This document shows positions 15,766 through 24,207 of a stretch of DNA of 25,891 bases, one piece after another. The position numbers and the translations under genes were made by a program. Origin of the DNA: an uncultured Lachnospiraceae bacterium (GTDB lineage Bacteria > Bacillota_A > Clostridia > Lachnospirales > Lachnospiraceae). Numbering within the stretch: the first letter of the stretch is position 1; the number at the start of each line of letters is the position of its first letter. The stretch spans positions 1 through 25,891 of the forward strand of contig CAJUGZ010000016.1 in the NCBI GenBank assembly GCA_910585855.1, read 5' to 3'. Under the pieces are notes generated by a model. It had not been told where the DNA came from, searched no databases, and was given only the letters and a program-made list of their open reading frames with translations.

Positions 15766-16534
15766 TCTAGCTTGGGATATAAAATGGAATCATAAAGTTT
15801 ATACATGGATGCAAAAGAAAGGATTTACTGGATTAGAAATTGCACCTACTAAAATTTTTCCTATACTTCCTTATCAGCAGTTGGAACAAGCTTTTGATTG
15901 GAAACAGAAATTGGTAAAGACTTATGGTTTGCAGATTTCTTCTATGCAGTCGATTTGGTATGGAAGACAAGAGAATTTGTTTCGAAGTGAAGAAGAAAGA
16001 GAATGGCTGTTACAATATACGAAACAAGCAATTTTATTTGCAGAGTGCTTGGAATGTAAAAATTTGGTTTTTGGTTGTCCAAGAAATCGATTTCTTGCAG
16101 AGGGTGTAGAAGCAAAGGATGCTGTTTCATTTTTTTATAAAATGGGGGAATACGCATTTTATCATAATACCGTGATTGGTATGGAAGCAAATCCGGCTAT
16201 TTATCATACAAATTATATTAATTTTACAAAAGATGCTATTATGTTGATAAAGGAAGTGAAAAGCAAAGGATTTCGTCTAAATTTAGATTTAGGAACAATA
16301 ATAGAAAATCAGGAAAATCTTTCTGATCTAGCAGAGTATGGAGAATTAATTCATCATGTCCATATTAGTGAACCGAATCTAAAGAAAATTATTCCAAGAA
16401 AAATTCATTTAGAATTGAAAAATTTTTTGAAAGATATTAATTATCAAGGATATCTTTCCATTGAAATGGGACAGCAAGAAGATTTAACAGCAATCGAACA
16501 GGTATTAGATTATGTAAAGGAGATTTTTGAATGA
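15746..16534 (+). CDS. sugar phosphate isomerase/epimerase family TIM-barrel protein
   Basis: This 262-residue protein has an AP-endonuclease-2-like barrel. Conserved blocks in order are GLEIAPTKIFP, SSMQSIWYGRQENLF, NLVFGCPRNRF, IGMEANP, LNLDLGT, HHVHISEPNL and GYLSIEMGQ. The Glu, Asp, His and Glu of the last five blocks sit where metal ligands are in xylose-isomerase-like barrels. The ribosome site AAGGAG lies inside the previous gene, and its end overlaps the next by 4 bp (ATGA), so translation is coupled. Neighbours suggest it acts on a sugar of the same pathway; the substrate is unknown. Confidence 0.8.
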   Translation: MQLSISNLAWDIKWNHKVYTWMQKKGFTGLEIAPTKIFPILPYQQLEQAFDWKQKLVKTYGLQISSMQSIWYGRQENLFRSEEEREWLLQYTKQAILFAECLECKNLVFGCPRNRFLAEGVEAKDAVSFFYKMGEYAFYHNTVIGMEANPAIYHTNYINFTKDAIMLIKEVKSKGFRLNLDLGTIIENQENLSDLAEYGELIHHVHISEPNLKKIIPRKIHLELKNFLKDINYQGYLSIEMGQQEDLTAIEQVLDYVKEIFE

Positions 16535-17322
16535 TTTATAAAAAAAAGCAGGGTGTTCCAAAATTTGAATGTTTTGAATATGCAGAAAAAGCATCGGATT
16601 ATTGTGTATTAATTCCGGTGATTAATGAGGGGCATCGGATTCACAAGGAACTTTTACGGGCGTATAAAGCAAATATTTATCATTATGCAGATTTGGTTTT
16701 ATGTGATGGAAATTCTACAGATGGAAGCATGGAAGAAGAAAAATTAAAAAGATTAAAAGTAAATACATTATTGATAAAAAAAGATGTAGGGAAGCAGGGG
16801 GCACAGCTTCGAATGGGGATTTGGTGGGCTTTGCAGCGTGGTTATCAAGGGATTATGACAATAGATGGAAATAATAAAGATAGTATTGAAGATATCCCTC
16901 GATTTATTGAGAAATTAAAAGAAGGATATGATTTTATACAAGGCTCTCGATTTATAAAAGGAGGAAAGGCAGTTTATACACCTTGGATTCGGCTTTTTTC
17001 CGTTCGTTTGATTCATGCTCCTATTATTTCTTTGACAGCAAAACATTGGTTTACAGATACAACAAATGCTTTCCGGGGATATTCTGCAATGTATTTAAAA
17101 GATGAAAGAGTAAAACCACTGCGAGAAGTATTTATGACATATGAGCTGCTTGCATATTTATCTGTTCGGGCAACACAACTTGGTTATCGTGTATGTGAAA
17201 TTCCTGTAACAAGAGTGTACCCAAAGACAGGAAAAACACCTACCAAAATTAGTTTTTTTAAAGGAAATAGTGAGCTGATAAAAATTTTATTAAAAAATTT
17301 AATAGGGGCTTATCGACCTTAA
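16531..17322 (+). CDS. GT2 glycosyltransferase, DPM1-like
   Basis: This soluble 263-residue GT-A enzyme has VLIPVINEGHRIHKEL at the start, LVLCDGNSTDGS for nucleotide binding, and GKQGAQLRMGIWWALQRGYQG. Its metal site reads TIDGNNKD, with IDGN in place of DAD. FIQGSRFIKGG and the FRGYS block complete the family pattern. There are no C-terminal membrane helices. It overlaps the isomerase gene by 4 bp. It probably transfers a sugar to polyprenyl phosphate or to the growing glycan. Confidence 0.8.
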   Translation: MIYKKKQGVPKFECFEYAEKASDYCVLIPVINEGHRIHKELLRAYKANIYHYADLVLCDGNSTDGSMEEEKLKRLKVNTLLIKKDVGKQGAQLRMGIWWALQRGYQGIMTIDGNNKDSIEDIPRFIEKLKEGYDFIQGSRFIKGGKAVYTPWIRLFSVRLIHAPIISLTAKHWFTDTTNAFRGYSAMYLKDERVKPLREVFMTYELLAYLSVRATQLGYRVCEIPVTRVYPKTGKTPTKISFFKGNSELIKILLKNLIGAYRP

Positions 17323-17332
17323 GGAGGAAAAA

Positions 17333-18331
17333 GTGGAAAAGGCGGTAAAAGAAAATAATTATAAATGGGGGTTGGATTTATTTCGTATCTTATGTTGTAT
17401 AGGAGTATTAATTTATCATATTGCAGATGATAATTTAGATAATAAATGGACAAAATTACTTTATTTTTCTGCTGGATTTTGTATACCGGGTTTTTTTTTG
17501 CTTTCTGGTTATTTAATAGGAATAAAAGAAAATTTAACAAAAGAGTATTGTGAAAAAAAGATACAGCAAAATATAAAGAAACTAACAGGATATATTATAT
17601 TTTGGACGATTTTATATTTTATATGGTATGGTCAATATTATAATTTTATTGATGAAATAGAAAAATCGGCTCTTTCTGATGGTATTTTACCGGTTGGATG
17701 GTTTTTGTTTACTTGGTTTTTATTATTGATTTTTTCTTATCCTTTTCATTATATGATGAAGAATTATTTTAAAGTATTTTTCTTATCTGTAATATTAATG
17801 ATGTTTCTTCTTAATCTAGAAATAAAAAATGAGATGAATGGAGTTTATTTTATCGAAAGAAAAGTACAAGTATTATGGCTGCATATTTATATGCCATATT
17901 TTATATTAGGAATGTGTATCGGAAAAATGAAAGAACAATTGGAAAAGATAAAAATTGGGTTCGGGGGGGTAGTAGTTAGTATAGTAGCATATTGTTATTA
18001 CATCAATCAAGTATATTCTTCTGAACAATATAAAATACCCGGTGATTATTATGGAATATGGTATTATTCTTTATGGCTGGTAGGATTATTTCTTTTTTTT
18101 CTTAATCTTAAAACAAAAAAGAAGTATCTGCAAATCTATACACATCATATAGCAAGTAATACATTCTCAATTTATATGATGCATTTTCCTATACTTATTT
18201 ATCTTACGAGAAATAATCCTATTACTAATTTTAAGTAGGTGATTGGTTATATTTTATTATTATTTATTATAATAAATATATTAACAGAGATTTTTAGAAA
18301 ATTACCAGTTTTTAGAAAACTGGTTTTGTAA
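17333..18331 (+). pseudogene. acyltransferase family 3 (OafA-like), interrupted by an in-frame TAG
   Basis: GTG 17333 has an ideal ribosome site (AAGGAGG). The first 301 codons encode a membrane acyltransferase: DLFRILCCIGVLIYHI with the catalytic His, FCIPGFFLLSGYLIG, and about nine hydrophobic segments. A TAG stands at 18236-18238. The same frame then continues for another 30 codons (VIGYILLLFIIINIL and a basic tail RKLPVFRKLVL) to TAA at 18329-18331, which is just what the end of this family looks like. So one nonsense change appears to remove the last membrane helix. The family O-acylates surface glycans. It may be a recent pseudogene, a shortened but active protein, or a sequencing error. 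Other genes here use TAG as a normal stop. Confidence 0.75.
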
Positions 18332-18346
18332 AAAGGATGAAAAAGA

Positions 18347-20368
18347 ATGAAAAAAATAAAAAAGATAGGTTTAAAGTTCTATCAAATAATATATAAAAAT
18401 CAAATAATTATATTGTCTATTTGTGTTGCTGCCTTACTTGGTATAGTATGGTCTGTAATTAATACAAAATACATAGATTATAATCCTATTAATGGCGATT
18501 TTCAAAATTATAATCCTGTTAGAAGGTTATTAAGCGGACAAATTCCCTTTAAAGATTTTTCTGTATATTTAGGGTGTGGACAATTATATTTAGAAGCCTT
18601 TTTATTGTCTATAATTGGTAATACATTTAAAAATAGTTTATGTTCTATGTATTTTCTTAGTGTATTTTGTTTTTGGATTAGCATTATGGTAGTAGTATTT
18701 TTAGTAACGAAATCAAAATTTTTTGCTATATTGTCTGCTAATATTTTAATTTTTTTTAATATCGCCCGTCCAGCGTTTTTTGTTAATAATATGGTAGCAG
18801 AATTGTGGGAAGGTTTTAATGCCGGAATTATTCCCGGAAATTCGGCAAGACTGATAAGAGCATTTGTTACTATTTTATTAGCATGGATTATACTTTTAAG
18901 AATAAAAAAAGTATATTATAAGAAGAATAAAATAGAAGAGGTTACCTTTTTTATTGCATTTATTTCCGGGATAATGTTATTATGGAGCAATGATTATGGA
19001 GTGGTTACTTCTTTTTCTATGGGCTTTGTATATTTAGTAATTATTTTTAAATGCTTTTGGAAGGACTGGAAATTGATATTAAAACAAGTCGGAATTTATA
19101 TCCCTAGCTATTTAGTAGGAATGATAATTTCTATCCTTTTTGTGACAAAGTTCCATATAAAAGATTGGTTTCTATTTATGTTTGGAGTTGGTAAATATCA
19201 GCAGTGGTATTACGAAACACAGATTCCATTTAAAACATATTATATATATGAAATAAACAGTTCAATTTTATCAATTTTATCTTTATTTTTAGCATTGTAC
19301 TATTTATTTCGAATTATAAAAGAAAAAACGTTTCGTTTTAACATAGATAATTTTATACAAAATGGATTGCTGGCATATTTATTTCTCACAGTATTTTTAG
19401 GAACAAATTTTTATCATTTGTTATCTGGGGGGGTATCAGAAGAACTTTTACAGGTTGTATTAGCGGGATATGGAATAGGAATACTTACAAAACAGATAAC
19501 AAAAATTAATAGAAAAACTGTTTCAAAAATTCTTATGGTAGTAAATTTATTTATGATAGTATATAGTATTTCGAATCTATATTATTTTATTATGCAAAAT
19601 AATATTACATATGGTTATCAATATATAGGAGGAAAAATAGATGCTTATTTAAATGACTCAAAAGCAGAAAGTTTAAAAACAGTACAGGAAAAATTGAATG
19701 GTAAAGCGGTATTTTCTACTTATGCATCAGCAGTAGAAGCATATATGGATTTTTTTCAACCTACAAAATATGACTATATTATACATGTATTAGGAGATCG
19801 TGCCAGAAAAGAATATATTGATATTTTTATACAGGGAAATTATGATTATGTTGCTACAATAAGAGAGGATTATACACCATGGGAATATTGGATAAGAAAT
19901 GCAAATTGGTTTTTTTATCGAGAATTGTATGCAGAATATATACCTGATTTTTCAACAGATTATCAATTATACTGGAAAAAAGGAAACGTTTCCATTTATA
20001 AAGAAATGCCGGTTATAGAGGTAGAAAAAATAGAAGATAAAATAAAAATTGTGTTAAAATATAAAGAAGCGATTGATGCAGTAGCAGATGTAAGGCTTGT
20101 TTATAATACAGAATATAAATTTCCGTTTTATCAGACAGGAGCATTTAAAAAGATGATACATGTAGATTCCGTTTCCCAAAAAAATATATTGCAGAGTACA
20201 GAAAAAATATATGCAGATTTTTTTATACCAGAAGAAGCAGATCCATATTATATACCTATAACAATAATAGACGGATATGGAGAGGTTATTTTAGATGGTG
20301 TCCCATTGAATCAAGTTAAAATCAATATAACAGATGTTGTAGTAAAAAATATATTTTTTATTAAATGA
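18347..20368 (+). CDS. large GT-C-like membrane protein, possible polymer glycosyltransferase
   Basis: This 673-residue protein has about twelve membrane helices in its first 430 residues and a soluble C-terminal part of about 230 residues. After helix one comes NPINGDFQNYNPVRRLLSGQIPFKDF, a loop with an acidic residue and the R-x2-L-x-G-x2-P-x2-D-F pattern typical of GT-C (GT39/GT83-like) enzymes. It should act on the outer face of the membrane with a polyprenyl-linked donor. I do not recognise a named family. The ribosome site AAAAGGATG is 5 bp before the ATG region. It is the last gene of the cluster. Confidence 0.6.
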   Translation: MKKIKKIGLKFYQIIYKNQIIILSICVAALLGIVWSVINTKYIDYNPINGDFQNYNPVRRLLSGQIPFKDFSVYLGCGQLYLEAFLLSIIGNTFKNSLCSMYFLSVFCFWISIMVVVFLVTKSKFFAILSANILIFFNIARPAFFVNNMVAELWEGFNAGIIPGNSARLIRAFVTILLAWIILLRIKKVYYKKNKIEEVTFFIAFISGIMLLWSNDYGVVTSFSMGFVYLVIIFKCFWKDWKLILKQVGIYIPSYLVGMIISILFVTKFHIKDWFLFMFGVGKYQQWYYETQIPFKTYYIYEINSSILSILSLFLALYYLFRIIKEKTFRFNIDNFIQNGLLAYLFLTVFLGTNFYHLLSGGVSEELLQVVLAGYGIGILTKQITKINRKTVSKILMVVNLFMIVYSISNLYYFIMQNNITYGYQYIGGKIDAYLNDSKAESLKTVQEKLNGKAVFSTYASAVEAYMDFFQPTKYDYIIHVLGDRARKEYIDIFIQGNYDYVATIREDYTPWEYWIRNANWFFYRELYAEYIPDFSTDYQLYWKKGNVSIYKEMPVIEVEKIEDKIKIVLKYKEAIDAVADVRLVYNTEYKFPFYQTGAFKKMIHVDSVSQKNILQSTEKIYADFFIPEEADPYYIPITIIDGYGEVILDGVPLNQVKINITDVVVKNIFFIK

Positions 20369-20582
20369 AAAAAATATAAATTAAAACTTTTGTATATTAT
20401 ACATTTAGATTACAACTTTTGAAACTTCTTGAATCTTGATAAAATATAGTCTTCTACAATTAGGATATAAAACATTCTCGAAAATCAGAAAAAATGAATG
20501 AAACAATTTTTCAGAAAGCCATAATATGACTTTGTTTAAAATAGGGTTTATCTTCTTACGCAAGATTATTCTAATTCTCTGA

Positions 20583-20620
20583 AGTCAAAAACAGCGGAAA
20601 TGATGCCACTGTTTTTGGCT
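20583..20620 (-). terminator. strong hairpin, probable terminator of the minus-strand relic
   Basis: AGTCAAAAACAGCGG (20583-20597) pairs with CCACTGTTTTTGGCT (20606-20620) with one or two wobble positions. On the minus strand the hairpin starts right after the stop codon of the relic gene and its 3' arm carries a T-run. It could also stop plus-strand transcription leaving the polysaccharide cluster. Confidence 0.6.
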
Positions 20621-20623
20621 GCT

Positions 20624-20725
20624 CTATACTGTTTGAAGTTTCGCAAGTTGCTCTGCATCCTCAACTCTAAGACCAGAATATTTTGCAATTTTATCGATGG
20701 ATAATTCCCTGTCTTTTAATTTTAT
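20624..20725 (-). pseudogene. C-terminal relic of an Rpn/PD-(D/E)XK transposase-type gene
   Basis: Read on the minus strand, 33 codons before a TAG give IKLKDRELSIDKIAKYSG and then LRVEDAEQLAKL. This matches the standard C-terminal end (G-L/S-I-x-x-I-A-x-x-[TS]-G-L-x-x-E-x-x-x-x-L) of Rpn-family/PDDEXK transposase proteins of clostridia. Nothing upstream on that strand continues the family, so only the tail remains. The rest of 20369-21000 is AT-rich with no gene; a TGATATACT extended -10 (20876-20884) may serve the next gene. Confidence 0.55.
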
Positions 20726-21000
20726 AGGGCAGACGCCCACATGAAATAAGTTGCCGGAAATAGCCTAAATTAATCATCAGATTGTACAAGCCGACTATTT
20801 ATGAATAGGTATAGCTGAACTGTTACAATAGAAGAATTGAATTTAGAAATTTTCCGTCGCATTATTGAAAGAAATATGATATACTGTTGCTATTCATAAA
20901 GTATGGCTTTTATTGGCATATATAGAAAAATTATTTTTTATATAAATTTTCTGCTGCCTGCCAGTACAGTCAATAGAAAAATAGAAATGAGGAAATAGCG

Positions 21001-23427
21001 ATGGAACAGAAAAGACCAAGATCCAGAGAAAAAAATGTGACAAGTGGGGGAAAAGGAGTTTATAAACGGGGAGAGGGGTTAAACAGCGGTTCAGTAGGAA
21101 ATGCAGGAGGAAGCAGCAGTTCTTCTAATCAAAGAAGTTCTCCTAATAAGTCCGTAAACTACAATAATGGAAGAAAAAGTCCGATTGTTATCATTTTGAT
21201 TTTATTGTTGATTGCTTTCGGGCGAGGAGGTTTAAGTCTGCTGCCGGCAAACTCACCAGAAACAGAATCCTCTTATCCTGTAAATTCTTCTGGAAATACA
21301 GGAAATGCTAATACCGGAAACAGTAATAACAGTACAACAGGCAGTTTGGGAAGTCTTTTTTCAAGCGGATTTGGTTCTTCTTATAACAATACCGGATGGG
21401 CAAATACAGCCAATACCGGACAGCTAGATACTTCTGTAGCTGCAGGGGCACAAAAAAAATATACGCAGATTTTAGGAAATGGAAAAGACACCGTTACTAT
21501 TATGGTCTATATGTGCGGAACGGATTTGGAATCAAAACATGGGATGGCAACATCTGATTTACAGGAGATGATGGCAGCCAATTTAGGAGAAAATATCAAT
21601 TTGCTTGTCTATACCGGAGGATGTACCGATTGGCGCAATAATGTAATAAGCAGCCGAACCAATCAAATCTATCAAATAAAAAATGGAAGCCTAATCTGCC
21701 ATGTAGAAAATGCGGGGCAGGAATCTATGACAAACCCGGATACCCTGACAGGGTTTATTCAATGGTGTAAAGAGCATTTCCCGGCAAACCGCAATGAATT
21801 GATTTTTTGGGATCATGGCGGTGGTTCTGTCAGTGGATATGGATACGATCAAAAATATCCTCGCAGTGGTTCTATGAATTTGGCAGGTATCAGCCAGGCA
21901 CTGCAAAAAGCAGGTATGACCTTTGATTTTATCGGTTTTGATGCCTGTTTAATGGCAACCGCAGAAAATGCTTTAATGCTGACAAAATATGGGGACTATT
22001 TAATTGCTTCGGAAGAAACAGAACCGGGGGTAGGCTGGTATTATACTGATTGGCTGACTGATTTTGGAAAAAATCCTTCTATGTCTACGATTGAATTAGG
22101 CAAACAGATTGCAGATGATTTTGTAGATACCTGTGCAAAAAAATGCCGTGGACAAAAGACAACTCTTTCCGTAGTAGATTTAGCGGAATTAAAAGCGACT
22201 CTGCCGGAGCGATTGGCAGATTTTTCCCGTGAAACAAGTTCACTTTTGCAGAAAGAAGAGTATCAGACTGTTTCAAAAGCACGCTATAATACAAGAGAAT
22301 TTGCGCAGTCTTCTAAAATCGATCAGGTCGATTTAGTGCATTTAGCTTCCAATATGGGAACAAAAGAGGGAAAAGCCTTGGCAGATGCAGTACTTGGGGC
22401 AGTAAAATATAACAGAACTTCTTCTAATATGACTAATGCATACGGCTTGTCTATCTATTTCCCATATCAAAAAACATCTTCTGTCGATCAGGCGGTACGC
22501 ACCTATCAGCAGATTGGAATGGATGAAGAGTACAGCCGTTGTATACAGGCGTTTGCCAGCTTGGAGGTCAGCGGACAAGTGGCAGCAGGCGGTACTTCCT
22601 CTCCATTATCCTCTTTATTTGGAGAAGCAGGAAGCTCCGGTGCAGGTTCTTCTGCTGCAATTTTAGAATTACTGGGAAGTTTTTTATCCAGTGATTTCAG
22701 CAGTATATCTGGACTAGACAGTTCCAATATCAGCTTCTTATCCGATCGTGCATTAGATACAGAAAGTACAGCAGAATATCTGGCTACACATCGTTTTGAT
22801 GCCTCTGCACTGCAGTGGCAGACGAAATCAGACGAAACCCATTATATGACACTGCCGGAAGAACAGTGGGAATTGGTACAGAGTTTGGAATTAAATCTAT
22901 TTTATGACGATGGAGAAGGATATATTGATTTAGGATGGGATAATGTATTTTCTTTTGATGAAAATGGTGCTTTAATAGGAGATACCGATCGTACTTGGTT
23001 AGCAATCAATGGACAGCCTGTCGCCTATTACTATATAAACACGATAGAAGAAGGAGAAACCTATACGATTACCGGACGAGTACCAACTCTGTTAAACGGG
23101 CAGCGGGTGGATTTACTGCTGGTATTTGACAGCGAAACACCTTATGGATATATCGCCGGAGCAAGTTATGACTATATAGAAGAAGAAACCGAAACAATAG
23201 CCAAAAATCTAACAGAACTGCAGCCCGGAGATACATTAGAATTTCTCTGTGACTATTATTCTTATAACGGGGAATATCAAGACAGTTATTATCTAGGAGA
23301 AGCAATGACTGTAACAGATGAAATGATAATCAGTAATGTAGATGTAGGAGAAGGAGCGGTACGGGCAATGTATCGTTTTACCGATATCTACAATCAAAGC
23401 TATTGGACACCGGCACTGATCCAATAA
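21001..23427 (+). CDS. membrane-anchored clostripain-family (C11) cysteine peptidase
   Basis: This 808-residue protein begins with a hydrophilic, Ser/Gly/Asn-rich cytoplasmic tail of about 58 residues, then one membrane helix (about 61-80, PIVIILILLLIAF), then another Ser/Asn/Gly-rich linker to about 155. The C11 domain starts at TVTIMVYMCGTDLES. The catalytic His is in WDHGGG (His272) and the catalytic Cys in FDACLM (Cys316). The family cleaves after basic residues and often self-processes. The last 250 residues form an extra beta-rich domain. It is preceded by GAGG at a good distance and followed by a terminator. Type II topology puts the peptidase outside the cell. Confidence 0.9.
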   Translation: MEQKRPRSREKNVTSGGKGVYKRGEGLNSGSVGNAGGSSSSSNQRSSPNKSVNYNNGRKSPIVIILILLLIAFGRGGLSLLPANSPETESSYPVNSSGNTGNANTGNSNNSTTGSLGSLFSSGFGSSYNNTGWANTANTGQLDTSVAAGAQKKYTQILGNGKDTVTIMVYMCGTDLESKHGMATSDLQEMMAANLGENINLLVYTGGCTDWRNNVISSRTNQIYQIKNGSLICHVENAGQESMTNPDTLTGFIQWCKEHFPANRNELIFWDHGGGSVSGYGYDQKYPRSGSMNLAGISQALQKAGMTFDFIGFDACLMATAENALMLTKYGDYLIASEETEPGVGWYYTDWLTDFGKNPSMSTIELGKQIADDFVDTCAKKCRGQKTTLSVVDLAELKATLPERLADFSRETSSLLQKEEYQTVSKARYNTREFAQSSKIDQVDLVHLASNMGTKEGKALADAVLGAVKYNRTSSNMTNAYGLSIYFPYQKTSSVDQAVRTYQQIGMDEEYSRCIQAFASLEVSGQVAAGGTSSPLSSLFGEAGSSGAGSSAAILELLGSFLSSDFSSISGLDSSNISFLSDRALDTESTAEYLATHRFDASALQWQTKSDETHYMTLPEEQWELVQSLELNLFYDDGEGYIDLGWDNVFSFDENGALIGDTDRTWLAINGQPVAYYYINTIEEGETYTITGRVPTLLNGQRVDLLLVFDSETPYGYIAGASYDYIEEETETIAKNLTELQPGDTLEFLCDYYSYNGEYQDSYYLGEAMTVTDEMIISNVDVGEGAVRAMYRFTDIYNQSYWTPALIQ

Positions 23428-23453
23428 ATTAGCTAAGAAGCTGTAGGAAAATA

Positions 23454-23504
23454 AGAAAGCAGGTCTACAAAAAGTTATCAAAGCAGACCTGCCTTCTATT
23501 TTAA
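23454..23504 (+). terminator. intrinsic terminator after the C11 peptidase gene, possibly bidirectional
   Basis: AGAAAGCAGGTCT (23454-23466) pairs with AGACCTGCCTTCT (23485-23497), with one wobble, followed by ATTTTAA. The minus-strand small gene ends only about 20 bp away, so the hairpin may serve both directions. Confidence 0.65.
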
Positions 23505-23519
23505 TGATTCCTTCTAAAT

Positions 23520-23672
23520 TTAATCTCCTCCCGGACCATCCTTTCTTGGACGTGTTGATTCTGGAAGGGGCTCTACGGTTTCCGTTTTATTTTGCAAATC
23601 GATTTCTGGAATATTTCCGTCATCATAAATATTTCTTGCTTTTTCTTGTTCTGAAATATTTTTATCTGTCAT
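23520..23672 (-). CDS. small acidic protein of 50 residues ending in DGPGGD
   Basis: ATG at 23672 (minus strand) is preceded by AAAGGATGG, about 11 bp away. The product begins MTDKNISEQEKARNIYD, is rich in acidic residues and Pro, and ends RPRKDGPGGD. It has no membrane segment, signal peptide or Cys. The frame is open further upstream, but that part (RFSKNRIKIFYF) looks non-coding. Related short proteins with a DGPGG-type end may exist in clostridia, but I cannot name a family. It lies about 47 bp downstream of the cupin gene on the same strand, so both may share a transcript. Confidence 0.5.
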   Translation of the reverse strand: MTDKNISEQEKARNIYDDGNIPEIDLQNKTETVEPLPESTRPRKDGPGGD

Positions 23673-23719
23673 ATTCTTACACCATCCTTTCAAATATAGG
23701 ATGTGAAAATAAAATATTT

Positions 23720-24049
23720 TTATTCTGTTTTTAGAAAATCTTTTCGCATAGGGGAGAAGACATCTACTAATTTGCCAGCCTCTAGACAAGTTACACCGTG
23801 TGTTATATCAGACGGCATATAAACACTGTCCCCTTTGTTGACAATCTTTGTTTCATCTCCTATGGTAAAGGAAAAACTTCCTTCAGCAATATAAGTGATT
23901 TGGAGATGTGTATGAGAATGGAAATTGCCTTTTGCCCCTTTTTCAAAGGTAATTTCACACATCATCAATTCTTCAGAATAACATAAAATTTTTCTTGTTA
24001 CTCCGGGTTCACATGGGGTTTCCTGAATTTCTTGATTATAAACAAACAT
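23720..24049 (-). CDS. cupin-domain protein
   Basis: This 109-residue single-domain cupin has the first cupin motif as GNFHSHTHLQITYIAEGSFSF (metal His residues in HSHTH and the Glu of AEG) and the second as GDSVYMPSDITHGV. An ideal ribosome site (AAGGAGG) precedes the ATG on the minus strand. Such small cupins bind a metal ion and often sense or convert small sugars or acids; the ligand here is not known. Length is normal for the family. Confidence 0.85.
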   Translation of the reverse strand: MFVYNQEIQETPCEPGVTRKILCYSEELMMCEITFEKGAKGNFHSHTHLQITYIAEGSFSFTIGDETKIVNKGDSVYMPSDITHGVTCLEAGKLVDVFSPMRKDFLKTE

Positions 24050-24077
24050 ATAATATACCTCCTTATTTTTTTATTAT

Positions 24078-24106
24078 ATTATAATTTTTTTCACCAACCT
24101 CTGCAA
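24078..24106 (-). promoter_or_regulatory. putative promoter of the cupin gene
   Basis: On the minus strand a consensus -10 TATAAT (24083-24078) lies 17 bp from TTGCAG (24106-24101), a weak -35. The start codon of the cupin gene is about 29 bp downstream of the -10. Confidence 0.4.
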
Positions 24107-24163
24107 GCTGTTTCTGTCCAACAAATTTTTGAAGTATGGCTATATTTTTTCAATGGGATGACG

Positions 24164-24181
24164 TATACTGGAGTCAGTATA
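24164..24181. promoter_or_regulatory. perfect palindromic operator-like site
   Basis: TATACTG-GAGT-CAGTATA is a perfect 7-bp inverted repeat with a 4-bp centre, placed about 27 bp before the start of the DUF3592-like gene and overlapping its probable -10 region. It looks like a binding site for a dimeric repressor. No regulator gene is nearby. Confidence 0.45.
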
Positions 24182-24207
24182 AAATATCATTTGGAGGTGA
24201 TATAAAT

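Noticed and set aside
18236..18238. TAG recoded as a sense codon in this organism
   Set aside because: Several intact genes here (for example those ending at 3925, 5509 and 6663) end with TAG at the expected place, so a simple nonsense change is more likely.
24136..24207. Earlier start of the DUF3592-like gene
   Set aside because: The added 24 codons cover the palindromic promoter site and the real ribosome site GGAGGTGAT lies just before ATG 24208.
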